64,000 bases of DNA from contig JAWPGT010000014.1 in the NCBI GenBank assembly GCA_034638255.1, forward strand, positions 682,001 to 746,000, given 5' to 3'. The stretch is from Coprinus comatus. Lineage: Eukaryota > Basidiomycota > Agaricomycetes > Agaricales > Agaricaceae. Below, piece after piece: positions 1 to 12,447 of this stretch; the stretch's first letter is position 1; each line of letters begins with the position of its first letter. The position numbers and the translations under genes are program-made. Under the pieces are notes generated by a model, which worked only from the letters and a program-made list of their open reading frames with translations, was not told the origin of the DNA and made no database searches.

Positions 1-817
1 TACACGTAAATCACCTATTCACCAAATCAAAAAAAAAAAAACACCATGGCACATTACTGGGTCAGTTGTGAAACTTTTGAAGCTTATCGGATTAAATGAT
101 AAAAACCCACTCGAATAACGAAACCTCTCGGATCTCTAGTAGTGTGATCCAGATATATAGTATATTTTACTCGTAGTGGAAGATTCAAGATACTTGTCAC
201 ATAAACATTCTCTACTTTGAGGTAAACTTGGTCACGGCACCATTCGGACAGTGGAGCCGACTGTATTTTAGTTCCGCATATTACTTACACTTACCTTCAC
301 TCCGAACCTCTCGAGGTCTCAATGAGTCTTAATATAACACGACGAAGTCACATTGACAGTAATCTCCTAAAGAGCTCAGTCATTTAACTTCCATCACGAA
401 GCTATCATCATGCCGCACATGTGACATTCTAGCGTCGAGAAGTCCAAATGGTATAGCACTGTATGAACAGTCGGAGACTGGTCGAAGTTCCGTCAGCGAG
501 AAAAGGGAACGTTTGAACACTGATTATGCAGTCATTTTGAAGCCACCCCGGTCATAACGGTGGTACCAGGTATGATTGGCTCCTTGAATACATGATTAAA
601 ATCCGCTAGATTCGACGAAAGTACCACTACAATAGCACACCAATAATATATCTTGATCAACAAGATCAATTATGAATACAAGTAGAAATAATAATAATGA
701 ACATAGATGTAATAATAACAGTACGTATGCATATAGCCAGGAGATAACATAGAAGATACGAGATAGTGATAGAAAAAACATGGGGTATTAGGGGGTTGAG
801 AGATCATCAACATCTTC
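1..817. other. Intergenic stretch, no gene seen
   Basis: I find no ORF with family resemblance and no convincing splice-site series. The stretch is AT-rich with a poly-A run near position 30. It lies downstream of the minus-strand secreted-protein gene and probably holds that gene's 3' UTR in its last 100-200 nt. Confidence 0.5.
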
Positions 818-1790
818 TTAGCTGCAATTGAAATAATTGCCTGGGATAACTTCAACACACCCATCAAGATCTGTATTGGCATGATCATGAGCATAGATCT
901 ATCAACATCAATATGTATGTAAAGTTTAAACTGTACACACCGCGGTCAACGGGACAATCAACAGAATCGTCGCAGCATCTGATACATGCTCTATGTGAAG
1001 AAGGTTCGACAACTTCAACGTAATGTCTATAACTATAAACAATTGAGATGATGTCTGAATAAAATGATAAGAACCTCAAAGATCATTAACACTCACCCTT
1101 TACAAACACTACCGACAGGGTTTCCTCGTCCACGCTTACCACCACTGGAATCATATTGTCCTCCGGAATCAGCTGAATTCAATCGATCAACACTCTCAGG
1201 GTTGATGCAACCGGTTACTAAAAAAAAAGGGGAAGCGATAAGCATATATACATGATGTGAGAGAGCACTTAGGATAACTTACGTTGAATATATTTCCATC
1301 CTTTCTTGCCTCTTCCCTCCTGTAAATCAACATTGGACCAGAAATTATCCGGAAGTAAGCCTTGTGAATCAGATTCCCTAGCTGAAGCGGAACAGTACGA
1401 CTTCATTCCTCCCGGATGTTCACTATCTCCAATATCGGTATGAGGGGTTCTGTAGATAATAAGCGATGATTGAATCAATATATGCGCACGAGGTCAAGTA
1501 TAGACGTATCATACTGACCGTGGAAGAATTATGCTATGAGAAGAACATAATATTCTGACGATGAGACCAACGATACATAAACAAATCAAATAAGCGAATT
1601 CTACGTACCAATAACGATCACTACTTTCGATCTTGACAGTATTATCCAGGGTTGGGGTTCGACGACTCGTTGTCCTAGTAGTTTGATTGGAAGAGGCGAT
1701 AGTTATTAGGCTCGGTCTTTCTAGGCCTTGTGGAGAGGCAACAACAGAAAGAGCAACAAGGGAGGGCAATAGTAGTGATAAAGAAAACAT
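818..1790 (-). CDS. Small secreted cysteine-rich protein of a fungal family
   Basis: The product starts with a signal peptide (MFSLSLLLPSLVALSVVASP); an in-frame ATG 39 nt upstream (1829) is possible but would place 13 polar residues before it. Several exons join to give SSDRYCIILPRTPHTDIG, then HPGGMKSYCSASA, GCINPESVDRLN, HYVEVVEPSSHRACIRCCDD and finally GCVEVIPGNYFNCS before TAA. The paired-cysteine RACIRCCDD..DCP block and the TPHTDIGDSEHPGG block are recurrent in secreted proteins of basidiomycetes whose function I do not know. About 200 residues, predicted extracellular. All splice sites are GT-AG and no lesion is seen. The DUF6534 gene lies upstream on the same strand with its own start. 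Confidence 0.75.
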
Positions 1791-2152
1791 AGCGGGATTT
1801 GAAGTAAGATGTGATGACGGAAGCAACAATCACCTCTCCAAGATTTATATACCTAATAGTGAGACATATAATCGTAGAGCCCTGACTAGGCCTGACTCTT
1901 GAGATTGTATAGGAGAATTTCTTGAAAGATCGAAAACCTCTGCAAAGGAGGAGAGAATCTGATTTGAATAGTACAATGTATAATATGAATTATCGGTTGT
2001 GTGTACAGCAGTATATACGGTGTACACACTCATCCTGCATTAACGCTAAGCGTTTATCACGATCATGAAAGACATTACTTATAAAACAAAAGCAGACCAT
2101 GGTCCAAAATCTCAGCACTTGGACAAAGAGAAACTGAATCAAACAATCACAC

Positions 2153-4187
2153 TTAGCAATTGACATCCTTTGGTTTTGGCAAGGGGGACTCATCTCTTGT
2201 AGTAGAGACACCCAAATTCTACGTCCGAGCCTCCGGTTAGTAACAAGCTACCTATTGATTGAAGTTTAGAGGCTTAGGCTTATGGAATACTTACGTTCTC
2301 GGTTATCCCAGGATTACCCAGAGAATATGTCTCATCAAATCGCGTTTTTCGGTTGCTGAAGATAATATCACCAGCATTTACATTGGAGGAATCCACCAGT
2401 GAAGCAGGGATGGTAGATATTCCGTGCATCCGTTGTCGTAGTTTAATCCGTGCATTAAGCCCTGCTAATAAACTGTTAAGGTAAACTAAATATACATTGT
2501 GTTTATTAGTTCAATCTAACTTTTTGTTGACTGCAGAAAGATCACATACGCTTGCTTAAGCAGAAGTAAATACCAAGGAAGATGAGCCTTTGAGGCCATA
2601 TGGTGTACGTTATGAAGCAAGCTAATGAGCAGAAGCTACAAGAATAGGTTAGAGATATACACGAAGATCGCAAGGCAAGGTACTAACGTTGTTAGTAAAC
2701 CTAACACAGGAGTATATCAGCCATGGTCGAAATCAAGTTTGCTGCCCTTACTCGTATTTACGGCGTATACCATCAAGGTCTTCACTAGGTTATCGGTTCT
2801 TGGGGAAATCTCAGCAGAGCCCGGGAATACACTTGTATTGTATGATACTTACCTGCGCAGGCCAGTTTTGTTTCTCATGAGGACGGCACATAATGACACA
2901 GCGATGAGAATATCAGCTGCAACACCTGTACTCAACGACGCATACAGAAAGCCCTTGGTTCAGTGGCATAATGAAAATTAGTCAACAAAGGGAATATCCA
3001 GAAAGTATCACTTACGGAGATCTGATCAAAGCCCTCAAAGCTCTGCCCAAAACTGAGGAGTATTAGGCATCAGCTGGTGATATAGACGTACCATCGGACG
3101 TACGCTTTAGACACGAATACTGAAACACACGGAAATCATCATCAGCTGTTCTTGCGTATACATGGACCACTCACTTAACCCGGTAACTGTCGAGTTGTGA
3201 ATATAATGTTTCATTTACCATTGGGCATTGATCTCTCACCGGTACAAACCAGGGTTGTTGTTACCTGCGGCATGAGATATTGTATTCGGTCAGTGAGCAT
3301 GTAGTGAAAAACCCTCACAATTCCAAAAACAAGTGGCCAGCTTCGGCTTACTATAAGATACACTTAGCACTACCTCCTTGTCAATTACGGTAGCTGGAAC
3401 GTACTCGCCCACACACGGAAACAGAAAATCCTGAGGAGGGTTATTCATAAGTTATCGTTAAAATCATCGCTAAGATTGGCAGTGGCATACCCTCTGATAA
3501 ATGTGTCACTACATATCTAAACAAGACGCCGGTCAATATAGGTTAATCCATCCATGTATTGTGTATAGGAACTGTACGAAAGACTTACCGTACAATAAAC
3601 CTGACCCTGATTTCAAGATTGCATCCCATCAGCAGCAAGTTCCAAATCCAACTTGTTGTTCCAACTCACTAACAAGCTCCTGTGAAGAAAATGCTCTGTT
3701 AGGTCACATTTCGGAACATAAAGCCCCAGCTCACCAAGTTGGTTTCAACATAACGCCCGCGTTTCCAAAATTGATTACAAAATAAAAGTAAAGACCATGC
3801 GTTATCATTGCCAGATGAAGCGAATCAAGTATCCTTTCCCTTAATATCGGCTCAAGGCTCAGTGAAACGAAAGGTAAGCACTTACCACAAGATATAAACC
3901 TGCATATATGCGTTGGGTTAGTTCACTCCAGTATTGAAGGGTGGTATAATACCAAGTTGGCACTCACCATGAATTGAAGCCATCCTGCATCATTGTAGTC
4001 TGCTTGATAATATGTATATGTTTGAAGGCAAGCGATACCATAGAATCTAGTAAGGACCAGGTGATGTTGGGGATAAAAATGGAGTTACAGGAGTGGCTAC
4101 CTACATGCTAGCAAATATATTCCCCAAGAATACGGATCCAGGTTGAATAGTATCCAGAACTTTGTGCGTCAATTCGGCGTTATCCAT
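2153..4187 (-). CDS. DUF6534 multi-pass membrane protein
   Basis: The first exon reads MDNAELTHKVLDTIQPGSV, followed through GTAGGT/GTGAGT introns by FYGIACLQTYTYYQADYND, LDSLHLAMITHGLYFYFV and a WSLL block. The second half has ASLSTGVAADILIAVSLC, TDNLVKTLMVYAVNTSLLTT and LSKLYLNSLLAGLNAR, which together are the hallmark of the DUF6534 domain in Agaricomycete seven-helix membrane proteins. The C-terminus is a polar tail ending PLPKPKDVNC. Around ten small exons; the joins in the middle (3000-3500) are less certain than the two ends. These proteins sit in large lineage-specific families and have no established function; a receptor-like role is only guessed at from topology. No frame break is needed. 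Confidence 0.75.
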
Positions 4188-6147
4188 TATAATGCTAGTC
4201 GTAGCCCTGCGATCTATTGGTGAAGTTTTAGTTTGTGGAGAGAATAAGTGGCGGAGTAAGTGCGTGGAAGTGCGTTTGATATTTCGAGGGGTATTTCAAT
4301 TACTCTCCAAGCGAATAACTGAGCGATCCTAATCAATCACATCTAAGAAATGAAGCAACATCGCTCACAGCCTACCTGTCAAAGTGCAAGTACAGCGCAA
4401 TACCTTTCAACATCCTTGACAATCGCTAGCGCCCGCTGTCAGCATCAATTCGAAGACCATCACGAAGTAGAGTTACTTTTGGATTACTTCGAGCACGGAA
4501 AATTCGCGTTATAATAATAATAAATTACCAATGGAATTAGGTCAAAAGTCATTGATGCTGGGAAGTGTTGGTCCAAGAATAGAACGTCGGATGGTAGAAT
4601 TCTTACGTGTGTTATGCTGAGCTATTTTTGGCTGTTTTCATATTGGTCAACGCAACATTCAACGTTTCGACAATAACGCTGTAAATCCTACCTGTTAACA
4701 ATCGAAAATATTTGATTGATTACAACGAAGCCTACAATCTCACAAATTCCTGGGAGATTAGTTCAACTGGTTTTTGGGACCATAAATAATCTGTAATGTC
4801 GATTAGCTTTCTGAATAGTGATCACTGGTGGCAATACTGGAAATTCAGTTTCTAGTAGTCATAGCTGTAGGTACTACGTGTTATAACATAAGATAAATTA
4901 AAGTTGACTGTGTGGAACAAGTGATTATTTAATGATGATGGTGACATCAACTGTCCGATATGCTACCCTTGTATTCTGATTATCATTGTTGTTGTTCGGA
5001 TGCGCCAGTACCCAATATTTTACTAATTAGTTATGTCACTGATATAGACCGAGTCGTCTCACGGATTAAGCGAATGTAGAAGATTCCTTACTATGTGAGC
5101 TGAACACTGAAGAGGTGCCTCGATTTCATTTTTTCACTTCTTTACCTTATTAAGGGCGAATCTTGGGCGAATCATTGAATCGAAATTTCCTCCCTTAAGG
5201 GCTATGCATCTCGACTCCGCATAATCACCCCTGCCAGGTCCATTTCTTTACGTTCACTACTATGCCAGCATGGATGGGGAAGTGCTACCCTGGCACACAA
5301 AGCCGTTGTGATTTGTGTCTATCATCGCTACATGTATATTTGATCTCCAATAGACTGAATAGTGGGCAGGATATTCAAGAGAATGATATATCAACCTATG
5401 TACAGTAAATCAACTTATTTGGAACATTTTCCAACAGAAACGTTACAATATTGACCACCCATCCACATTTTCCTATATGTAGGATTGTTGATCAGGTTGC
5501 AATTGTATCGCCATACTACCAACGCATGACCTTGATACATTGGCATTGTAGTTACTGTTCTTTTTGTCAGCTTATATTTTCTTCAGCCCTTAGCTCACCC
5601 TATCCAAGTCCGTCCCTAGCCCCTCCTAGTCCTTGACATCTGGTATCAATTGGATTTTGATATTAAACATCATATCTGTCCCTACCTCCACTGCCCTTCC
5701 CCAATATGTTCCAACCTGTAGTAGGGTAGTTTAATTTACATAATGATTGAGGGTATCAAGATTCAAGATTAGGAAATGAATAGATGGAAGGGCAAGTGGG
5801 CCCTCCGAAAGCGACAAACAATTTCAATTGACTGAAAAGATCTGATTAGAATCTTCTAACTTCTATCATACCGTAAATGTTATACTAAGATTGCCGATCA
5901 GAATCATGAATGGATAAATGATAACCATGGAGCTGGAGGCTTTCACTTCAGCCCACTTCCACCAGTTTCTTCCCTCATGCATCCCTCATTCCACCCTGTG
6001 GCACCTGGGGCAACGCATTCACCACTAAATGTCCGGCGGCATCTTACTTCTCTGGACTAACTCCGAGTCAATCCAGCCGAGCCCCGACACGCGTAACATT
6101 GATTGTTGTATGTATATAAGTTGTTGTGGGTCTATCTCACTTTCACC
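4188..6147. other. Gene-free spacer
   Basis: About 2 kb with only short chance ORFs and no splice-site series that gives a conserved protein. It probably includes the promoter of the minus-strand DUF6534 gene immediately left of it. I see no tRNA or repeat beyond the element that begins near 6148. Confidence 0.45.
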
Positions 6148-6336
6148 GGTGAAAAGCGAGTTGCTCGCTAGGGGTGCGAGGGCCCGGTGTTGTCACAACC
6201 CCAAGAGTACCACTCACGAAGAATGGCGGAGTTTTACAGGTGAACATGGTGGTATAAAACTAAGGAGAAATTTTTACACTGTGTTGTATTAAATACCACT
6301 ATCCGTTTCCCACACAACCATGAGGCTGGCTCTACA
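6148..6336 (+). repeat. Dispersed repeat, copy A (inverted partner at 18.6 kb)
   Basis: About 190 nt that realign, as reverse complement, with 18612-18802. Shared blocks include GTGAAAAGCGAGTTG, CGCTAGGGGT, CGAGGGCCCGGTG, GTGAACATGGTGGTATAAAA, CTAAGGAGAAA, ACTATCCGTTTCCCACA and CATGAGGCTGGCTC. By eye roughly four bases in five agree, with small indels. Outside the block similarity stops, so these are probably two copies of a short transposon-derived element (MITE, solo LTR or SINE-like). No terminal inverted repeat or target duplication is obvious. Confidence 0.75.
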
Positions 6337-6621
6337 CCGGGAAAACAAGAGGTTACAAGAAACCATTGTCTACATTGCTTTTCAATTTCCGGCATCAGCC
6401 ATGTGCCAGCATTATCAAATTTCAATATTCCAATTTTTGTTTTCCTTTATATAATGAACAGAATCAATCGGCTCGATTCTGGGACAAGTTCCTGACTACC
6501 ACGGAGGAGTGACCAGTGTAGGCTAGTGTAACTGGACATTATACGCTAAGGATATATATTAATAGCTCCCTGGCAAAATTATTTAATACGTGCGAGTTCA
6601 ACTGCTTCTTGTCAACCCACG

Positions 6622-7691
6622 ATGCGCTTTCTAGGTCTCATTGCTTTATTTTATGCCGTAACGTGTGCGGTTGCCTGGAACCCAGCAATCCAGCGGGAGG
6701 TCGTACGTCGGGCAAGCGGTGAGTTATAGCACCCATCACTTGTTGATTATCGTTGCATCAGCTTAAATTTGGTTTCCTTGAGGGGACTCTTTGGATGATT
6801 TTTGGGATAAAGCTCAGAAAGTTGGTCCACAAGCGGGAGAAGTAATTCTCTCACAGGTTACAGATAGCGTTGAGGGGGCTTCATCCGGAGTAACGGAGTT
6901 CAAAGATATGATGGATCAACTTATTGATCAAGCACGCGAAATCCGTCTGGAGACGATGGGGTATCTAGAACTTCACGGAATGAATGCTGAAAACTTTTTC
7001 GAGACTCTAGCTTCAGAACTTGGTGTTGTGTACACACAACTTGAGAAGGAGGTCGTACAGCCATTACCAGATAATCATTCAGAGAGGGCTGAACATAGGG
7101 AAAAGTTGGCGAAATATGTGTTGGAAAAGATCAGGCTTGTGTATATCAAACTTTTGTCCAGATTCTTCCACAGGAACAGGCGGAGGCTCAATTTGATTCT
7201 TTGGCGCCCAAAATTATACGCCTGGTCATTGTTACTGGTAGGAGTCTTCAATTAATGTTTTGTGGCGTAGAGCCCTACTCTTATCGATGTTCTATAGGAA
7301 AGTTTTTGTGACGAGCATCCGATAATCCTCACCTCAATAGTATTTGCTGCGTCAATGTTGCTGTTGCCCGAGGTACAAATCCTACGACCAATTCTGAGCA
7401 TATTTGGATTTGGTCCACTGGGTCCTATTAAAGGTACGTTATAATGATATGACTTTCGTTCAAGATAATGGTTCGTTTCCATTGATACTTAACTTCCTCT
7501 GTAGGATCTACTGCAGCTTGGGCACAAAGTCGATTCTGGGGTGAGCGGTTGAAAGTGGAAGTTGGTTTTCTGTCCTGCAGGAGGTCGGAATGACTTTGAC
7601 AGGAAGCCAGGTCCAGAAGATTACTGCTAGTGCAGGTCTCGCTTCTATTCTCGGACTTGTTGTCACAAGATCGAGATCTTGTTGTCATTGA
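6622..7691 (+). pseudogene. IFI6/ISG12-like secreted protein gene with frame breaks
   Basis: Exon 1 encodes a signal peptide (MRFLGLIALFYAVTCAVAW) ending at a GTGAGT donor. The next exon gives an amphipathic helical region (DFWDKAQKVGPQAGEVIL onward), then EQAEAQFDSLAPKIIRLVIV. After another intron comes DEHPIILTSIVFAASMLL, PEVQILRPILSIFGFGPLGP and, after GTACGT, GSTAAWAQSRFWG. This GFGPLGPIKGS-AAWAQ signature is the glycine-rich interferon-induced 6-16-like domain common in fungi. The expected continuation AVESGSWFSVLQEVGMT is present but one base out of frame relative to SRFWG, and the join before DEHP is also out of phase with the only good donor. Either the gene is decayed or the sequence has indel errors. 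No function is established in fungi. Confidence 0.6.
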
Positions 7692-8455
7692 AGGAAGTTT
7701 TATAGGAGTTTTCTTTTTTCTTTTTCTTTTTTCTCGAACACAGATGGTCTCCAGGGCTCGTATATCCAATACGTACACATCGCTTCGTACAACATTTGCG
7801 GCTAGCAGTAGCCACTTATTCGATTAAGAGTAGCAGCACTGAGTACTGAACAGCCCTTTCTTCACATATACGACAATCGTATGCAGGAGGGCAGTCGCCA
7901 TCCCAATGGCATAAAGTCTACCTACGGAAAGGTATTCTCATTGTTGAAACGCTAACGTTTGCATTACAATTCCTGTACAGTGATGGATCAGTCATCGTGA
8001 CAACAAAAATGGATTCATTCATTTGTAGTGAAATAAAACAGCAGCATGTAAAAAAAATGTCATCAATCTGTAGCTAAATACTTAAAGTGTAAGAATGTAT
8101 AATTTTTTGAGCCTTTATAAGACTACAGAAAGAAAAATTGAACAAGTTCTTTGAGAGGCCAAAATCATACCTAGATCAATCGCCGTGACATGATGACACA
8201 TCACTAATCAACTGATCATTTATAATGATCTAATTTATTCACTACTAATGGTACTGTAGTAAGCTGTACTAAGGCTACCACTGTAATTATTATGTTTGTT
8301 TTTGGTCATCCGCGTCAGAACGTGATTGCTTCCAACTATTTGATTTTTCACTTTTATTTGTCTTCGTTACTGCCTATGTTACATCACATTCTCTTATAAT
8401 TCAAATATTAAGGAGTACTCAATGCCTGTACGCACCTCAAAGTTCAAAAGACATT
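7692..8455. other. Convergent intergenic region
   Basis: Lies between the plus-strand IFI6-like gene and the minus-strand ICT1-like gene, so it holds two 3' ends. AT-rich, with no ORF or RNA gene that I can support. Confidence 0.45.
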
Positions 8456-9363
8456 TTAGAACCCCCAATCCTTACTATTATTAGACCTATTTCGTTTTAC
8501 TTCACTGCGATGCGATTTTTCAACTTTCCGTCTAGCCTTTTCTTGTGCTTGAAAATTTTCGATCTTTTTCTTTTGTGATTCAGAGGGTCCGTTAATTATT
8601 GGGGCGGAACTTGCTGTTAGGATTGCTGTGTGTAACTGGAATGATGAGGTAAATTAATGATCAATGGTGGTATATATTATATATTTGATCAAAAGACATA
8701 CTTTTTGTAGAGCGTCATCTACATTTTGAGATTGAGAACGTGTGGTGGTTGAAGAGACTTGAACTGAATGAGACGACGCGACGTAATAAGTCTGCAGAAA
8801 AAGGAGGAACATAAATTCAATCAAGGTTCGTGTTTGACCGTTCGACGTGAAAGAACAACGTAAAATAAACGACACTCACAGAATTTCGTAGTTCAGGAAT
8901 AGCCCATGCCGGAATCCAACGATTTCCCAGATTACATTTAATTGTTGCTTTTGTATTCACTTTGTTGACATTCTACCCAAACCAAAGAGGCAAATAGTTA
9001 GTTTACACCTGACATGGCATAGTGTACATGTACTACGTCAAATTCTTACCTGACCCCAGGACCAGAGCTTCTAGAAAACTGAAGCTCAACATGATCTCTT
9101 GGAATACTAGCATTTCGGAATTTCCCGACCCAGTCTTTGGCTAATGCCATGTCTTCGGGAGTTGATAGTTGAGAAAGATTAGGTGGTAATGGAAATTTTA
9201 ATGAACCAGAACCAGAACCAGAACCATCAGTGTTAATGAAGCGACGTTGACATTCTGAGACCCAGAAGAGTATAGGGGTGGTCCTAGTATTAGCCTTGAT
9301 GAGAGCCAGCCGTGACTTGAGGATAGACAGCATTATTCCTTTATTTAAAATTGAAGCAATCAA
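8456..9363 (-). CDS. Mitochondrial RF-1-domain peptidyl-tRNA hydrolase (ICT1/mL62-like), frame broken at GGQ
   Basis: Four exons (9363-9050, 8972-8880, 8791-8702, 8635-8456) with GT-AG introns. The N-terminus (MIASILNKGIMLSILKSRLALI) looks like a mitochondrial presequence. The RF-1 core follows: SRSSGPG, then NVNKVNTKATIKCNLGNRWI, AWAIPELRNS and a lysine-rich tail (SESQKKKIENFQAQEKARRK) ending DWGF. In this family the GGQ loop hydrolyses peptidyl-tRNA on stalled mitoribosomes; in fungi members are also mitoribosomal or rescue factors. Here the loop reads GGTCCTGGGGTCAG: one G is missing, so exon 1 ends out of phase with exon 2. Restoring one base to the G-run would give about 225 residues. 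All other exons are in phase, so a homopolymer sequencing error is as likely as a true null allele. Confidence 0.75.
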
Positions 9364-9726
9364 CGATAATATGAGTCAGGACATCGTGTATGCATGGGGA
9401 CATGGTTGAATGTTGAGAGACTGACCAGAAATAGGGGAAGAAGGGAACGCAAATAGATGTCAACAACCTTGTGCTTCTTTACACTATGCCATGGTATGGG
9501 TAATGCATGTATTTTACCAAATTAATGTCAACAGAATATCAATAGTTGGGTTTTGGTAATGCTCAGAGCTAAAAACAAAAAATGGGTAATTTGTTAGCAT
9601 TACCACCCATCAACAAAGGCGAATTTATGCCCTGATGATTGCGCGCCTATATTTGCATAATCTCGCCTACGGTTCAACTTTCCTCAAACAAAACCTCTTT
9701 CTTCAGAAAACAAGACGAATCACTTT
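9364..9726. promoter_or_regulatory. Divergent promoter region, ICT1-like / ECM11-like
   Basis: A 363-nt spacer between two genes transcribed away from each other, with no ORF of note. It must contain both promoters. I see no TATA box or motif I would name. Confidence 0.5.
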
Positions 9727-11768
9727 ATGCTTAATCCCGAAAATCCACTTGCTCATAATCAAGGTCTAGGTCAAGACCAAGAAACCAATACCAACCTCAA
9801 CAACAACAATAATCACAATGACAACGGGAACCCTTCGGATCGTGTTTCGAGAACATTGACTCCGGGACTCGGTCTAAATATTAATAAACCACTTAACATC
9901 GGTGGTCTACTTTCAAAAAACAACCGAACGTCGTCTTATGATTCTACTTCCTCTGCTTCTACTGCTTTGACTTCCAATGCGAATGGAAGTGGTATTACGA
10001 TTAACAGGCCTTCGACAACTGTTCCTATATCTAAAGGTCTTACACGAATTCGATTTCCTGCTATCGGCTCTGGTCCTGGATCAGGTTCTGCTGGTGCTAC
10101 CAATGGAAATTCTACTACTGGAAATGGTTCTGGTTCTGGTCCAGGAAAGATATTAACACCCAGTCCTCGACATGCTCTTGATCCTAACACTACAATTCTC
10201 AATACGAATGATCTAACAATCGGGGTGGATAATTTTAAAGCTCCTGCTCTACCCGCTCATTTGCATCATCTTAACGATGCTATGGACAATCACAACAACA
10301 GTGCCAACAACAACGATCATAATCATGATCTGAACCCGAACTACGCGCATATATTCAATAATATGCAGTCACATCATGCTCAAGGGATTAAACGGCCTGG
10401 ATCGAATGTTCATGCGTTACAACTTCCTCCGGATTTAGCTACACCTGATACCGATATGAACGCACAAATGCAAGCGGATGATGGAGATGGTTTTAATCAT
10501 TATCATAATCATGAACAACTTCAAAATCAAAATCAACATCAACAGCAACATCAAAATGAACACGAACATGACCTGAACAGCAACCACGAATACGCGCTTC
10601 AACAACAAGAATCCGACTTTTCTCTTCACGCTTCTGTTTCGTCTACTTTAGGACCTCAACGACTCGTTTACGCAAATCGCAATTACAATAACAGCAACAT
10701 TGCTTTGAATTCCCCATATCAAGATGATCAAAACCAAACCCTCTACAACCATACCAACACTAATGCCAATAACATCAAAGGTTCTGGAAGTGGTAATGGC
10801 AATCTCAACTCTCGTGGAGGGGGGCCAGGGAGTCGAAAACATTCTCGTGGAGGATATGACGGCAGTGTTGAGGATTCTAATTCTATTCAAGCTCGTGCTT
10901 TGAAACGTCAAAGAAGCAGTACTCAAAGTAATCATTCTAATTCTCCAATGATTAATCATACCAATATTGTAGTGAGTGAAGTCTTTTTCGTTTTATGATT
11001 GATGTTTGACAAAACTGATGTATGATGGATGGATGGGGTCTGTTCTACAGCATAATAATATTATGACGTCGACACCTAATGTTTCTTCTCATTCTCATTC
11101 TCATTCCAACAATTCACACTCCGGTCAACGTGTACAACAAGCCCAAGCTCAAGGACAAGGACATATATGTACACTCGGTCAAATTTTATTAACTGATGCA
11201 GATAAATTGCTTCAAAATGAATTGGAGCATTATGAAAATAGAGTTAGTATTTGGAGATGTGTTGATGAGGAAGGTTGGTTAGAAGGTGCTGAAGGTATGC
11301 CCCTCTTTTGCTCTAATTTCTCCTTTCTCATTTCTCGTATTTCGTTCCTTATTGATTTCGCTGGCATGTTTCTGACTTTGTTTTTATTTTTTTTTTTACT
11401 TTTCGTAGAGCTGAAGCAGAGATTTGATGCGATGCTTAAGAAGGTATTGTTGTCTTTTTTCGCTCTCGTTTTCGTTCATCCCTCATTCGGTGTTGCTCCG
11501 CTTACTTTTATCTAATTTATTTCCAAATAATAATAATATTATTATAGACGCAAGACCATATGAAGTACGTTTCCGCATTCTCTTACTACTACTCCTTCCT
11601 TTAACTCACCTAATATACGTTCACAGGAAAAAACGAGAACTATTCAAAGAACTTGAATCAAGAATCGATAATCATCAAGCTATACTCGACGCTCGTGCAG
11701 AAGCACTCAAGAATACGAAAGAAAATTTAGTCAATCAGGGACAAAATGTCGTTGGCTTGGGTCACTAG
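9727..11768 (+). CDS. ECM11-domain protein with long Asn/His/Gly-rich N-terminus
   Basis: Five exons (9727-10971, 11051-11294, 11409-11443, 11548-11564, 11627-11768) join without phase errors to 560 residues. The first 415 residues are low complexity: runs of Asn, His and Gln, SGSGSG tracts and a basic KHSRGG patch. The C-terminal ~110 residues are ordered: ICTLGQILLTDADKLLQNE, WRCVDEEGWLEGAEELKQRF, then a coiled coil KKKRELFKELESRIDNHQ ending NVVGLGH. This arrangement fits the extracellular mutant protein 11 (ECM11) domain; yeast Ecm11 is a meiotic synaptonemal-complex central-element protein. A nuclear/meiotic role is inferred from the domain only. Two exons of 35 and 17 nt are unusually small but needed for the coiled coil. 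It shares a spacer with the divergent ICT1-like gene. Confidence 0.65.
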
Positions 11769-12447
11769 TTCATCAAGCCTTTTTATTATTATTACAAAAA
11801 AAAAAAATGAGGCGTGTCACGAGGGTAGTATGTACAGAATCAGGATATAGAGAAAAAAAGGAAAAGCAAGAAAACAAGAAATCGAAATCACGTTCATATT
11901 CATTATAACTCATGAAAAGTAAAAAGGGGATACTCCGAAGTCGTTTTAGTTGTTTTAGTCGAAGAGCCTGCTGTGTTAGTCTTTTTTTTTTCTCCTTCTG
12001 TAAATGACCCGTGACACTACGTCGGGTCTTGTTGGTGACAGTGCATATATTGTTGGTATATCGGTTACATACTTGGGTTGGAAGTTGTATCATGTTGGGG
12101 ATAGGGACATCAAAATGAAAGAGGGGAGTGGGAGACGAGTAACATTGATGGATGATGACTTGGGGTTTATGCTAGATAGACACAATACATAGAGGTAGAA
12201 ACTAAAAACACATGAATGAAAGAAAAATGAGATTGGCCGAAAACGTATAGAGAGGATAAAAGAAGCGGAGATACAAAGATAATACACAGCCTAACAAACT
12301 AAAACGACTAACTAGACAACTGTCTAACTGACTAACTATGTAATGGTTGGAATGATTACTTATACTGAGGAGACGTGCTATGGAGATATGCCATTCGATA
12401 CGAAAAAAGAAAAATTGAACTGGAGATGGGATATGATATGGATCTCT
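11769..12447. other. Convergent intergenic region
   Basis: Lies between the 3' ends of the ECM11-like gene (plus) and the acidic protein gene (minus). Poly-A and poly-T runs near 11795 and 11985 may mark 3' processing. No gene is seen. Confidence 0.45.
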
